Positions 25,421 to 33,520 of a stretch of 48,350 nt of DNA are shown piece after piece. This DNA is from CAYWXK01 sp964462515 (GTDB lineage: Bacteria > Planctomycetota > Phycisphaerae > Sedimentisphaerales > Anaerobacaceae). The notes beneath the pieces were generated by a model. The model saw only the letters and a program-made list of their open reading frames with translations. It did not search any database and was not told the DNA's origin. The stretch is taken from positions 1 through 48,350 of the forward strand of contig CAYWXK010000031.1 in NCBI GenBank assembly GCA_964462515.1, written 5' to 3'. How positions within the stretch are numbered: the first letter of the stretch is position 1; every line of letters begins with the position of its first letter. Both the position numbers and the translations under genes were made by a program.

Positions 25421-27691
25421 ATGTCAAAAGCCTGTTTACAAATAGTAGCTATATTCTCTTTGGCTCTCGCTTGTGAGGGCATTGCTTCACCCAGCGAAGT
25501 TACATTCCAATATCCATCATATCTACTGGATGCGTATGACGCCGATGGGAGCTGCTGGATAGGCGCAAATGAGAGCGGGCAATGGCCGATGCCGGTAGTC
25601 CCCGAGCTGCTGCTTGTTGGCCCACCTCCATCGGATGCCTCGTGCGTTACTTTCCCTATCGACCACTGGGTTGAATTGAGTTTTCCAGGCAGACTTATAG
25701 ATGGCCCAGGCGACGACATAATCATCCTTGAGCCGGGTCCGAGCGGTGAGCATGCCCTGGTTTTTGCTACGGACGGCGCCGGCCAGGAATACCTGCTTGA
25801 CCTGATTAAAATCCCGGACTCCGGTGAGCAAGAGGTAACAATCATCGGCCTTGATATAGCCGGCATTTCTTTCCCATTTGTGCCCTGCGCAATCCGCATC
25901 CTCGCTCTCGACAACAACGGTGAGCTGCCCGGATTTGACATAGCCAGTGTCCGTGCGAGATTCTGCGTGGACTGCGGCCGGACCGCCTGTAATCCGTATC
26001 CTCCCAATGGCGCCGAAAATGTGCCCCCGTTCTTGCTTTCGCAAGAAAGCACGGGGGTCCTCACGTGGTCGCCTGGAAATTCTGCACAAAAGCACACCGT
26101 TTATTTTGGCACCGGCCTAAGTGCTGTTGATGCTAATGCGACTCCGGTCAGCAAGCCAACGCAGCCGCAAGATGTTAATATCTACGCGACAAGCGGCCTC
26201 GAATTGGGCAAGAGCTACTACTGGCGGATTGATGAGGTCAATAACGCTGATGCTAATAGCCCCTGGATAGGTGATATCTGGAGCTTTAAGGTCGCCGACC
26301 ATATCGTTATAGATGATTTTGAATCCTACAATTACAGTAGCAACAAAATATACCAAACCTGGAAACCTGCAGGGCAGGGGTATGTAGAGCTTACCACAAA
26401 TCCCGTTCATAGCTGCCAGCAGTCAATGGCGTTTGGTTTCTACTACGACAGCTATTTTTATTCTGAGCTGACACGCACATTTACCTATCCGAAAGATTGG
26501 TCTTGCTGTGGTATAAGAATATTGGAGTTATTCTTTTATGGTCAGGCAACCAATATCATCGATGAGCCGATTATGTATATCACTATTGGCGACGGCGACG
26601 TCAATGCCATTGTGCTGTATGATGATGACCCAAATAATATCAGAAAAGAATCGTGGCATCTCTGGAGAATTGACCTCCGGAATGTTACAGAAGTAAACCT
26701 CAGCAACGTTACAAACATCTCCATAGGAATGCGCCTCGCCACAACTCAACAAGGCGGCTACGGCGTAGGCAGAGTATATTTTGATGATATTATACTGTAT
26801 CCATCCAGATGTCTGCCGGAGAATAGGCCGGTTGCAGATTGGACCGGCGATTGTGCCGTTGACCTCGATGACCTCGAAGAATTGTCTTACAACTGGCTTG
26901 ATTCGCGATATATTGTTTATCCAATATCCCCTCCGAAGGACCCGATTGCCTGGTATAAGTTCGATGGCAACACACAGGATAGCATCGGCAGCGCCCACGG
27001 CGACCCGTGCGGCAGCTCAACCTTCGTTCCCGGCAGATACGGACAGGCTATCAGCTTTGATGGTTACGGAGATTTCGTCACTATAACCAGGGCCGCCGAA
27101 CTATTCTCCAGAATCAACGCGCAGATTACCATTGCCTTCTGGCAATACGGCAGTGACTCGCCGCACCTGACCGACACCATAGCCTGTTCGAACTATATCT
27201 ACGGTTCTGCCGGCCCTGCGATAGCCATTAACCTCGGCTGCTGGAGGAGGCCCGGCAAATACAATTGGGACTGCGGCTACCCCTGGTCCTTCGATGGCCG
27301 CCTCAGCGGTGAACACCGATACAAAAGCGAATGGCAGGGACGCTGGAACCACTGGGCATTTACCAAAAATTGCCAGGCAGGCTTAATGCAGATTTTTCTT
27401 AATGGCCGCCTCTTAGACAAGCGGACGGGTGCAAAATCGCCCATATTGGGAGTTGACTCGTTCACAATTGGCTCAGGCTGGTATGGCGGCTACGATGGTT
27501 TAATAGATGATTTCCGCATTTATGATTACGCCCTCTCCCAGCCGGAGGTTGCTTATGTAGCTACAAATGGCACAGGCATTTTTGACCAGCCGCTTATGTC
27601 GCCGGCTGATGTCTTTGCAGACGAGCAAATCAACTTCAAAGACTTCGCCATCCTGGCCAACAACTGGCTCGAAGAACACCTCTGGCCGTGA
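25421..27691 (+). CDS. Secreted LamG-domain protein with dockerin-like motifs
   Basis: 756 aa. GGAGGG lies five bases before ATG 25421; a TTG 18 bases earlier is in frame but would sit on the Shine-Dalgarno. The signal peptide ends near residue 23 (ALACEGIASP). Residues ~190-290 form an Fn3/Ig-like module common in these proteins (CNPYPPNGAENV ... LTWSPG ... YYWRIDEVN). Next is a carbohydrate-binding-like beta-sandwich (~295-465, VIDDFESYNYSSNKIY), and a first dockerin-like half (DWTGDCAVDLDDLEELSYNWL ~475). A LamG/concanavalin-like domain follows (~506-713, WYKFDGNTQDSIGSAHG, DGLIDDFRIYDYALSQ), then a C-terminal dockerin-like half (DVFADEQINFKDFAILANNWL). An insertion at about 202-212 is encoded by a palindromic repeat. 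Extracellular glycan binding is the likely role; no catalytic domain was recognised. Confidence 0.85.
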   Translation: MSKACLQIVAIFSLALACEGIASPSEVTFQYPSYLLDAYDADGSCWIGANESGQWPMPVVPELLLVGPPPSDASCVTFPIDHWVELSFPGRLIDGPGDDIIILEPGPSGEHALVFATDGAGQEYLLDLIKIPDSGEQEVTIIGLDIAGISFPFVPCAIRILALDNNGELPGFDIASVRARFCVDCGRTACNPYPPNGAENVPPFLLSQESTGVLTWSPGNSAQKHTVYFGTGLSAVDANATPVSKPTQPQDVNIYATSGLELGKSYYWRIDEVNNADANSPWIGDIWSFKVADHIVIDDFESYNYSSNKIYQTWKPAGQGYVELTTNPVHSCQQSMAFGFYYDSYFYSELTRTFTYPKDWSCCGIRILELFFYGQATNIIDEPIMYITIGDGDVNAIVLYDDDPNNIRKESWHLWRIDLRNVTEVNLSNVTNISIGMRLATTQQGGYGVGRVYFDDIILYPSRCLPENRPVADWTGDCAVDLDDLEELSYNWLDSRYIVYPISPPKDPIAWYKFDGNTQDSIGSAHGDPCGSSTFVPGRYGQAISFDGYGDFVTITRAAELFSRINAQITIAFWQYGSDSPHLTDTIACSNYIYGSAGPAIAINLGCWRRPGKYNWDCGYPWSFDGRLSGEHRYKSEWQGRWNHWAFTKNCQAGLMQIFLNGRLLDKRTGAKSPILGVDSFTIGSGWYGGYDGLIDDFRIYDYALSQPEVAYVATNGTGIFDQPLMSPADVFADEQINFKDFAILANNWLEEHLWP
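26024..26057. repeat. Palindromic CCCCCGT...ACGGGGG repeat inside a coding sequence
   Basis: Arms CCCCCGT/ACGGGGG enclose a perfect TTCTTGC-TTTC-GCAAGAA stem. It has the same design as 1083-1142 and 42126-42163, both intergenic. Here it is translated in frame as PPFLLSQESTGV, between the ENV and LTWSPG parts of an Fn3-like module. Confidence 0.75.
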
Positions 27692-27752
27692 CCGTCAATC
27701 CACAGTGGGTGATTTTACGTTGTCTGTTGTGGCTTGCACTCAGACGCGAGTC

Positions 27753-27778
27753 AGTAAAAACGTAGGGTGTGTTCCGCA
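27753..27778. repeat. Small hairpin between convergent genes
   Basis: GGTGTG-TTCCG-CACACC lies in the ~100-base gap between the convergent LamG and radical SAM genes. There is no T-run. It may end transcription from either side or be another dispersed word (gtagggtgtgttccgcacacc). Confidence 0.35.
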
Positions 27779-27794
27779 CACCATTCCCGTCTGG

Positions 27795-28919
27795 TTACGC
27801 TTCGACTTTGCGTAATTCACATCCGGGGATATAACGCCCTTTCGGCAGGTCGAGGAGGATTGCAATGTTTTGCCTTCTGACCGCACGCCGGAATCTCCGA
27901 ACCTGGGAATCTGTCCACACTTTATGGATATAATATTCCCCGGGCTTTTGTGGCCTCACACCAGGCCGGTAATTATCCTCAGTATAATCCAGCGGCCTGT
28001 AACGGCAATCTATAACGCGTACACCCCATAGCCTGCAGGCCTCGAGCTTCTTCTTCATCTCCGTGTATGGCGGGATATAATTGTAAATCATGAAAATGTA
28101 AATGTCCTTGCGCTCGTACCCAGCAGTTTCCAATAGATCAACTGCATTTTTCACTTTTCGCCACGTCTTATACGACCCATCCCAGGCTATTCGCGGATTC
28201 ACAAAGTGTGCCGACTTCAGTAACTTCGCCCGTTCGAGCGTAATTAAAGCCAAATCGAATCCGCTTTGGCTTTCGCAGGTCAGTCGCTCCCCTCTGTTAG
28301 TTCTGTACTCCGACAATTCGCCAAGGATTTTGTCTATATGCGGATTCGCCAGCAGGTTATTATCGTAAAAAACCAGTTTTCGTTTCTTTATCAACGGCAC
28401 AACCGAATCAACGCACGTAAATTCCGGCTCTATCCTCCACGTCCCGCAAAAAGTGCACCGCCGTGTGCATCCTCTCGAAGTGTGAATGATTTGATAGTCG
28501 AGGTCTTCCGGCAGAAGCGAATAGTCTGGGACAACCTTCTCAGCCGCGCCCCCGCGATACAAACCCTTATAAACTCTTGCAAAAGGAGATTGTTTCTTGC
28601 AGTGTTCTGGCATTAGCGATGCGTATATCCCGCCAATTTCAATTTCTGCACTCGGGTAAATTTTATGATAAAACCCCGCCGCTTCGTGTACATATTTCGA
28701 CCAGTATGTAAATATCGAAGTTATCAAAATCCTGTCGGGCATAAATCCGCAGCGATTAAGACCCCGAACTAGTTTAACCCTGTCTCCCTTTTGCTTGTGA
28801 TATGTCCCGATTTTCAAAAGCCCGATCGGCAGAAAATGAGCATGGTTCTTGCTCTTTGTAGGTATAGGAAAATCAGGTTCAATAAGTAAAACTTTTATTT
28901 TATTTCTTTTTATATCCAT
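27795..28919 (-). CDS. B12-binding-type radical SAM protein
   Basis: 374 aa. The N-terminal ~120 residues look like the cobalamin-binding-type Rossmann domain that heads many radical SAM proteins (KVLLIEPDFPIPTKSKNH, FLPIGLLKIGTYHKQKGD, AEIEIGGIYASLMPEH). The [4Fe-4S] motif is CTRRCTFC (CxxxCxxC) at ~150-157 inside HTSRGCTRRCTFCGTW. The typical FYDNNLLANPHIDKIL strand and a C-terminal TIM-barrel half follow. The reaction is unknown; methylation or C-C chemistry are common in the class. ATG 28919 lies inside the last codons of the upstream gene (10-base overlap), implying translational coupling with the GHKL pair. Its base composition is close to the host's, unlike those two. The N-terminal domain lacks an obvious DxHxxG cobalamin signature, so true B12 use is uncertain. 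Confidence 0.75.
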   Translation of the reverse strand: MDIKRNKIKVLLIEPDFPIPTKSKNHAHFLPIGLLKIGTYHKQKGDRVKLVRGLNRCGFMPDRILITSIFTYWSKYVHEAAGFYHKIYPSAEIEIGGIYASLMPEHCKKQSPFARVYKGLYRGGAAEKVVPDYSLLPEDLDYQIIHTSRGCTRRCTFCGTWRIEPEFTCVDSVVPLIKKRKLVFYDNNLLANPHIDKILGELSEYRTNRGERLTCESQSGFDLALITLERAKLLKSAHFVNPRIAWDGSYKTWRKVKNAVDLLETAGYERKDIYIFMIYNYIPPYTEMKKKLEACRLWGVRVIDCRYRPLDYTEDNYRPGVRPQKPGEYYIHKVWTDSQVRRFRRAVRRQNIAILLDLPKGRYIPGCELRKVEA

Positions 28920-29908
28920 AGCTGTTTGTAGGATTCAGAACTTTGAAAAGCTGCTATTAAACCGCTAGGGCAATCAGCTTCTTTAACTCCATTTATTGCC
29001 ATTTGGGTTAGACCTCTATTATTAACAGTCAAAAACTTCTGACATAGAAAGTCTTTAGGATTCTGAAAACATGGGGCTAACCCAGACGCTTGTTTATTGA
29101 GAGACCCTATAAAAGTAAAATGCATTAACCAGTTATCTCTAGCATTACCTGATCCTTTGTAATTTAGCACTGGTAAAAATTCTGGGGTAAAATCGCAATG
29201 GCAAAAGAAATTTTTTATTATTTGATATATGTAAGCCTTAAGTAATTTCACTCTCTTATAAGGTTCATTTATCTTTTCTAGTGTTTTTATATAAATTTTT
29301 ATTTCTCTATCTTGCATTTGGGAAATAAACTTATTCCTTTCGTCATACCAAAAACCAGAATGGACTGTCAAAAACATAATGAATTTTTTAAATCGCGTAC
29401 TAACGGGGACATCTCTTTGAATTTCTAATAATTTTCTAATAGCCTCAGACTTATAAAATTTTTGAAGATTTCCTTTATCATCATAAATTTCCAAAGGAAC
29501 GGTAATTCCATTGCAGAAATCTAGATTATAAATTGTTACAACATCATTCTGATTAAAATAGTTGCCAATAGTATCTCTTCCCCTTAAAGCAACCTCCTCT
29601 ATATAGCCGTCATATACTGCAAATGTTTTAATTTTGCTTTCGCGCTCTAATTCTCTCAACTTCCTCTCCAGATCTTGAACACTTGACTTGGGTTGGGAGA
29701 TAGACGATGGATTGGGATAATCTCTGCATTGAAAAGCAATAACTTGTTCTATATACTCAATCCACGTTAGCAAATCGAGGGCTTGTGGTCCAGGTAGTCC
29801 AAGATATATTAGTTTATATCCTAAAGTGTTATGGATAAATTTCAGCAAGGGCTTACACCATTGTTCACGTATAACTTTCTTTAAAGGATGATCCCTGAAC
29901 TCACCCAT
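28910..29908 (-). CDS. Unrecognised protein paired with GHKL ATPase; weak methyltransferase-like motifs
   Basis: 332 aa, starting two bases after the GHKL ATPase stop. No family is recognised with confidence. Visible features: KLIYLGLPGPQALDLLTW (residues ~32-49) resembles the first strand and glycine turn of a Rossmann methyltransferase. NDVVTIYNLDFCNGI (~121-135) is placed like a motif IV acidic/aromatic loop. A charged stretch (VQDLERKLRELERESKIK ~77-94) may be coiled coil. The C-terminal half is helix-rich with many Lys and Tyr. There are eight cysteines but no clear zinc site. It is strongly AT-rich, like its partner and unlike the flanks, which suggests transfer. By context it works with the ATPase. 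A defence or nucleic-acid-modifying role is conjecture. Confidence 0.7.
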   Translation of the reverse strand: MGEFRDHPLKKVIREQWCKPLLKFIHNTLGYKLIYLGLPGPQALDLLTWIEYIEQVIAFQCRDYPNPSSISQPKSSVQDLERKLRELERESKIKTFAVYDGYIEEVALRGRDTIGNYFNQNDVVTIYNLDFCNGITVPLEIYDDKGNLQKFYKSEAIRKLLEIQRDVPVSTRFKKFIMFLTVHSGFWYDERNKFISQMQDREIKIYIKTLEKINEPYKRVKLLKAYIYQIIKNFFCHCDFTPEFLPVLNYKGSGNARDNWLMHFTFIGSLNKQASGLAPCFQNPKDFLCQKFLTVNNRGLTQMAINGVKEADCPSGLIAAFQSSESYKQLWI

Positions 29909-29910
29909 AT

Positions 29911-31560
29911 TTATCCATTATCAATTATATCTTCTAATTCCTCTTTGAGATTCTTAAGAGCTAAAAGATATTCTGTTTTATTGGGGGCTAATGCTTGAAT
30001 AAATTTTTCATCAATTATTTCTAGTGCCTTTTTAATATCTTTTGATACCGATAATCCTAATGTTTCAAATACCTCTGACAAACTCTCAGGAAGATTTTCT
30101 TCTTTAGTTTTTGTTTCAGGTAATCCTTTTATCCTTTCTTGGGATTTAGTCTCTGGTGTCTTACCTCTTTTGATCTTCGTACCTTTTCGTCTCTGGTTAA
30201 TAAAGTTTTGGATCTCCTTCTCAAGGGCTTCTGCAGATTTAACAACTTTTTTCGCGTCGTCTCTTCTCTCTTCTCTTAATGCCTTTCTTTTTAATCTGCC
30301 CTTTATCCGCTCCCGAATATCTCGGACTTTGACAATAGAATCTATCAGCAGTTCAAGATTTTCGGATTGGAAAGAAATACCAGCCTCTAATTGTTTGAGA
30401 TCTTCCACCGCTTCGTTTAATTCATCATCGCCTTTAGTAAATTCTTGGTATTCGTTGGCACGCTCGTTATAAAATGTTGCCACGTCAGTTAACGCTTCGT
30501 AAAAAGAGGCTCGTAGAGGCGAGACCTCCAAGTCTGCCCTGGCTGCGTTGGGCAGCAAGTCAGGATGAACTATTATTATCTCACCTATGTACCTATCAAA
30601 ATAAGTCGTTCTCCCAAAATACTTAGCGACATCGCTACGTGTGCCTATCGCAAAACCTTGTTTTCTAATTAGAAAACCTCGTAGTTTCTTATCATTAATT
30701 TTTCTACGAGTTGAATTGAGACATCCCCATGCAACACCAAAAAAATGATTCTTATACTTAACTGCCCTAAAACGAGGATTGAGTGGTTCTTTATCAAATA
30801 GATCATTTGTATAAGGTCTATAAAGCTTTTCAACTCTCGAATCAACTTGTAACGTTAAGTCTATAAGGCTGAATCCTGCCTTATGATCCTTGCAAAGATT
30901 GGTTATTTCGTTTTCTATTCTTTGAGTGTACTTAAATTTGTCGGGATCGAAATGGAGCGGCACAACTTGTCTTATATAATCTGCTACCTCGTCGAATTTT
31001 GATAGAGATTTAAAAAAACTTGGGTTGAGATTCACCATCTCGACTCTTGTTCCAGTTTCTTTAAGAAACTCATCTGGTTTTATTGTTTTATATTCTATAT
31101 ATCTTTCCAAAAGCGATTGTAGATCTACTAAATCATCTCCAGTCAAATGCCCTTTTAGTCTGTTCTTCTGTTGTTGATCCAAAATTTCTCGCATTCCATC
31201 AAAATTAAAGGTTAGAAGGTGCGGGACATCTCCTTGGGCTTTTGAGTAAATATATAATTGGTCACAAAGGTGAAAAGAACTGTATATGCCAATACCCCTG
31301 AATCCTACATCGTTTTTTGGGTTTTTATCGGAAATGCCTACACGAACTGCTTTTAGTATTGTCGTTTCGTCCATGCCCTCACCATTATCTTCAACCACAA
31401 TGGAATCGCCACGGATTTTTATTTCGATATTTTTCGCATTGGCATCAACTCCATTTTGGACATATTCTCTAAGAGTATCGCGAGGGTCAGGGTACATTCC
31501 TCGTGTCAAAATAGAAATTAGATCCCCACCTATGTCGTGCTTTGTTATTTTTATACCCAT
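29911..31560 (-). CDS. GHKL (Hsp90/MORC-like) ATPase
   Basis: 549 aa; GAGG lies about seven bases before the ATG. The Bergerat ATP-binding fold is clear in the first 100 residues: N-box LREYVQNGVDA (E32, N36, D39), G1 box EDNGEGMD (D58), and lid/G2 box VGFRGIGIYSSF (86-96). The middle (~150-370) resembles the S5/transducer part of Hsp90 or MORC proteins (a conserved-looking KYKNHFFGVAWGCLN and a Lys/Arg-rich loop). Residues ~370-480 are long charged helices, probably coiled coil (RIKGRLKRKALREERRDD), and the C-terminus is helical. GHKL ATPases dimerise on ATP binding to clamp clients or DNA. Stand-alone versions beside unknown genes occur in phage-defence islands (general knowledge). It is AT-rich, with a 2-base gap to its partner. 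It is not histidine kinase, MutL, gyrase B or canonical HtpG, since their further domains are absent. Confidence 0.85.
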   Translation of the reverse strand: MGIKITKHDIGGDLISILTRGMYPDPRDTLREYVQNGVDANAKNIEIKIRGDSIVVEDNGEGMDETTILKAVRVGISDKNPKNDVGFRGIGIYSSFHLCDQLYIYSKAQGDVPHLLTFNFDGMREILDQQQKNRLKGHLTGDDLVDLQSLLERYIEYKTIKPDEFLKETGTRVEMVNLNPSFFKSLSKFDEVADYIRQVVPLHFDPDKFKYTQRIENEITNLCKDHKAGFSLIDLTLQVDSRVEKLYRPYTNDLFDKEPLNPRFRAVKYKNHFFGVAWGCLNSTRRKINDKKLRGFLIRKQGFAIGTRSDVAKYFGRTTYFDRYIGEIIIVHPDLLPNAARADLEVSPLRASFYEALTDVATFYNERANEYQEFTKGDDELNEAVEDLKQLEAGISFQSENLELLIDSIVKVRDIRERIKGRLKRKALREERRDDAKKVVKSAEALEKEIQNFINQRRKGTKIKRGKTPETKSQERIKGLPETKTKEENLPESLSEVFETLGLSVSKDIKKALEIIDEKFIQALAPNKTEYLLALKNLKEELEDIIDNG

Positions 31561-31793
31561 TTCTTAACCTCACACTATTTTGTATATCTTCGTTGATTCT
31601 CCATTGATGAATTCTAACGTGTGGTTTCATTAACAACAACTAACCTTCTTTTATATCGGCAATCCACCTTTTTTTAATCCGCCGTCCATATTTGTAAGGC
31701 CTTTTCCGCCAAACCAACTATAAATCCTCACAAACCATAAACCCATTTTACCCCCAAAATCCGACAAACAAAACCAAAAAATGACCTTGTCAT

Positions 31794-31812
31794 CCTGAGC
31801 TTGTCGAAGGAC
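31794..31812. repeat. CCTGAGCTTGTCGAAGGAC dispersed word
   Basis: Another copy of the CTGAGCTTGTCGAAGG family (see 14234-14250), 230 bases upstream of the GHKL gene and just ahead of the candidate RNA promoter. No gene is visible in 31561-32395. Confidence 0.6.
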
Positions 31813-31882
31813 CTATCCCCTGACCCCCGACCTCTACCTTCTATCTTCCTTCATCTGTGGCTAAATTTTTTTTAGATTTTTA

Positions 31883-31910
31883 TTGAATAAAAGGCATAAT
31901 TTGGTATAAT
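31883..31910 (+). promoter_or_regulatory. Putative sigma-70 promoter with no ORF behind it
   Basis: TTGAAT (31883-31888), 16-base spacer, consensus TATAAT (31905-31910) with an extended TGG before it. It is followed by hairpins, not a coding sequence. Confidence 0.6.
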
Positions 31911-31995
31911 ACCAATGTGAACTCGTATAGTTCACGGTAAGCCCGCCAGGAGCAGCAAGCTCGCGGAGAACCGCACGCTAAGGAACATCAGTTCC
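31911..31995 (+). ncRNA. Candidate structured RNA behind a strong promoter
   Basis: Directly after the promoter come GTGAACT-CGTAT-AGTTCAC (31917-31935), a bulged CCGC-cag-GAGC-AGCAA-GCTC-GCGG stem (31943-31966), and GGAAC-ATCA-GTTCC (31982-31995). It is G+C-richer than the AT-rich DNA around it and has no ORF. I compared it mentally with SRP RNA, 6S, tRNA, RNase P and tmRNA and found no match. It could be a small regulatory RNA, an orphan leader, or a cluster of palindromes. Confidence 0.45.
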
Positions 31996-32012
31996 AAGAA
32001 TCAGACAGTTTT

Positions 32013-32345
32013 GGCCACAAAAAAGTTCAGAGTGATAAAATCTTATGGAAAACCCAGTGCTTAATATACTTACTGAAAATTCGTGTTTATTCGTGGTTAT
32101 TCCTTACATTTTTTCTTTGTGTCTTGGTGGCTTTGTGGCTATGAGTCAATTATGCAAAACAAAGCCAATTTGCTGGACACTCAAATGAACGTAACCTCCG
32201 CCTATATAACCAGTTACCAATTACCAATAACCAATTACCAATATGCAAAACAAACCCAATCAAACCCAATTTATGGTGAGCCTATCGAATCTACTTGTAG
32301 TGAGCTTGTCGAAACTATTGCAAAATGCAGACCTGGAAGATACAA
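32013..32345. repeat. Composite dispersed repeat (GGCCACAAA arms, TTACCAATTACC tract, ATGCAAAACAAACCC block)
   Basis: A GGCCACAAAAAAG arm at 32013 faces CTTTGTGTCTTGGTGGCTTTGTGGC at 32117-32141. Then come atgcaaaacaaagccaattt, a tract of accagtt/accaatt iterations (about 32211-32241), aaacaaacccaatcaaaccc, and 'gtagtgagcttgtcgaaac'. It repeats the order of blocks found at 14495-14840. The 90-codon frame through it is spurious. Confidence 0.7.
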
Positions 32346-32395
32346 AAGCTATTGAACTGGATTACCCAATACCTTATTGGTGAAGGGGGATTATT

Positions 32396-32755
32396 TTACA
32401 ACGTGAGCTTTGTTTTGCTTCCCGGGATTTTCGAAGGCGCCTTGCTATGTTCGGCGTCCCTGCCAGGATGTGCCAGAGGCTGCGGCTCCGCAACTTTACG
32501 GTAGCCCAGCGCCTTTATAACTTCAAGCACCTCAGTCCAGGTTGGAAATGGCCTTGTATTTTTTCTTTTATATTCATCGATGGCCATAAGAAACTCAAAC
32601 TGCTCATCGGACATCTGTCCTTCTTCAGCAGTCTTTCGGTCATCGGACAGTCGCCTGCCAGGTCCTCGTCGGCGGTCCAGGCACAGACGTCGGTCAACGA
32701 CGCTTTGTCTGCGGTCTTCTCCGCCGCGGCGTTCTATCAGATGCTCTTTTTCCAT
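32396..32755 (-). CDS. Small Arg-rich hypothetical protein
   Basis: 119 aa from ATG 32755 (MEKEHLIERRGGEDRR). The N-terminal ~45 residues carry a repeated D-R-R pattern (GGEDRRQSVVDRRLCLDRRRGPGRR), strongly basic with regular acidic residues. The C-terminal half forms a compact helical domain (SDEQFEFLMAIDEYKRKNTR, then PFPTWTEVLEVIKALGYRKV) that resembles a helix-turn-helix-like fold. A Pro/Lys tail follows. An upstream in-frame ATG at 32827 would add sequence without similar character. The role may be nucleic-acid binding or regulation (inference). The dispersed 23-base palindrome at 32832-32854 separates it from the next gene on the same strand. Confidence 0.6.
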   Translation of the reverse strand: MEKEHLIERRGGEDRRQSVVDRRLCLDRRRGPGRRLSDDRKTAEEGQMSDEQFEFLMAIDEYKRKNTRPFPTWTEVLEVIKALGYRKVAEPQPLAHPGRDAEHSKAPSKIPGSKTKLTL

Positions 32756-32831
32756 CTTTTTATTAAACCTATATTTTTTTGTCGGCCAAACTGTCCAACA
32801 AATAATTGGTATCTGCCACACCCCCAACTTG

Positions 32832-32854
32832 CCCCCGAATGTTTTTGTCGGGGG
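32832..32854. repeat. 23-bp palindrome CCCCCGAATGTTTTTGTCGGGGG
   Basis: Arms CCCCCGA/TCGGGGG with a T-rich loop. The reverse complement of 45203-45225 differs at a single base. It sits right after the DUF2007-like gene and could act as its terminator. Confidence 0.75.
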
Positions 32855-32864
32855 TCAACGAAGA

Positions 32865-33200
32865 TTAAAAGTTATCATCGTCAAAATAATCGCCGTCAAA
32901 ATTGAAATCCTCTTCCTCCTCTTCATCTTTTTCTGTAGCAAAGTCGCACAAGTCATCGTATGCATCTTGTGACTCAATTACCACGTGTGCTTCATCGAGA
33001 TAATCTTCCGGAACCATCACGGCGATCTCCTGGGTCCCTGTTGATTGCTCGCGTTCATGGCCTATTACAGCAGGAATATCATTAACCTTTAGCATGGTTT
33101 CATATTCTCTGGCCTGTTCCATGTCCTTCGCAAAAGCAACTACAACGAATCCCTGCACTTTCGCCTGCGATTTGTTATTTTTCTTCGAACGCTTTGTCAT
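32865..33200 (-). CDS. DUF2007-like putative signal-transducing protein
   Basis: 111 aa from ATG 33200 (MTKRSKKNNKSQAKVQGF), with GGAG about eight bases upstream; ATG 33206 is nearly as good. The core VVVAFAKDMEQAREYETMLKVNDIPAVIG, then AVMVPEDYLDEAHVVIESQ, fits the small ferredoxin-like DUF2007 fold (one beta-alpha-beta pair and 'VPEDYLDEAHVVI' helix). The C-terminal ~25 residues are almost purely acidic (EKDEEEEEDFNFDGDYFDDD). The function of the family is not established. Basic N-terminus plus acidic tail suggests binding to a charged partner (inference). It is on the same strand as the Arg-rich gene. Confidence 0.65.
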   Translation of the reverse strand: MTKRSKKNNKSQAKVQGFVVVAFAKDMEQAREYETMLKVNDIPAVIGHEREQSTGTQEIAVMVPEDYLDEAHVVIESQDAYDDLCDFATEKDEEEEEDFNFDGDYFDDDNF

Positions 33201-33414
33201 TTTCATCTCTCCGAAAAGCCTTTTATCTGACACTCTACCCTCACTTAACCCCTTAAAAGCCACTTCTATCGATATTCTCGTCCGAATACGATTCTGGGTC
33301 TATTTAAGTCCTATCTAAATGCAAAAAACCATTACTTACCCTTAGTTCTACAACCACTTTTTTGACTATCGGCTCTATATTTGCAAAAATTTAGCATTTA
33401 GCGTCATTTTTTTC

Positions 33415-33443
33415 TTGCAAATTTCAATACGGGGATGTAATAC
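33415..33443 (+). promoter_or_regulatory. Putative promoter for the histone gene
   Basis: TTGCAA (33415-33420), 17-base spacer, TAATAC (33438-33443), leaving a leader of about 70 bases before ATG 33521. Confidence 0.4.
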
Positions 33444-33520
33444 AACTCTCTAAATGTGCCGGTTCCAAGGAGTCAGGGCCGGATAATTACAGTTTAACCT
33501 TTTGCATGGAGGATTTTTGA

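Noticed and set aside
25523..26095. 190-aa frame antisense to the LamG gene
   Set aside because: The plus strand has a signal peptide, Shine-Dalgarno and domains; the antisense frame is a shadow.
31911..31995. SRP RNA, 6S RNA or tRNA
   Set aside because: No GGAAG..AGCAG SRP core, no cloverleaf and no long bulged 6S-like helix; reported only as an unclassified candidate.
32083..32355. Frame starting in 'MQNKANLL...' as a protein
   Set aside because: It runs through low-complexity repeat DNA with a near copy elsewhere in the window; no Shine-Dalgarno and no protein-like composition.
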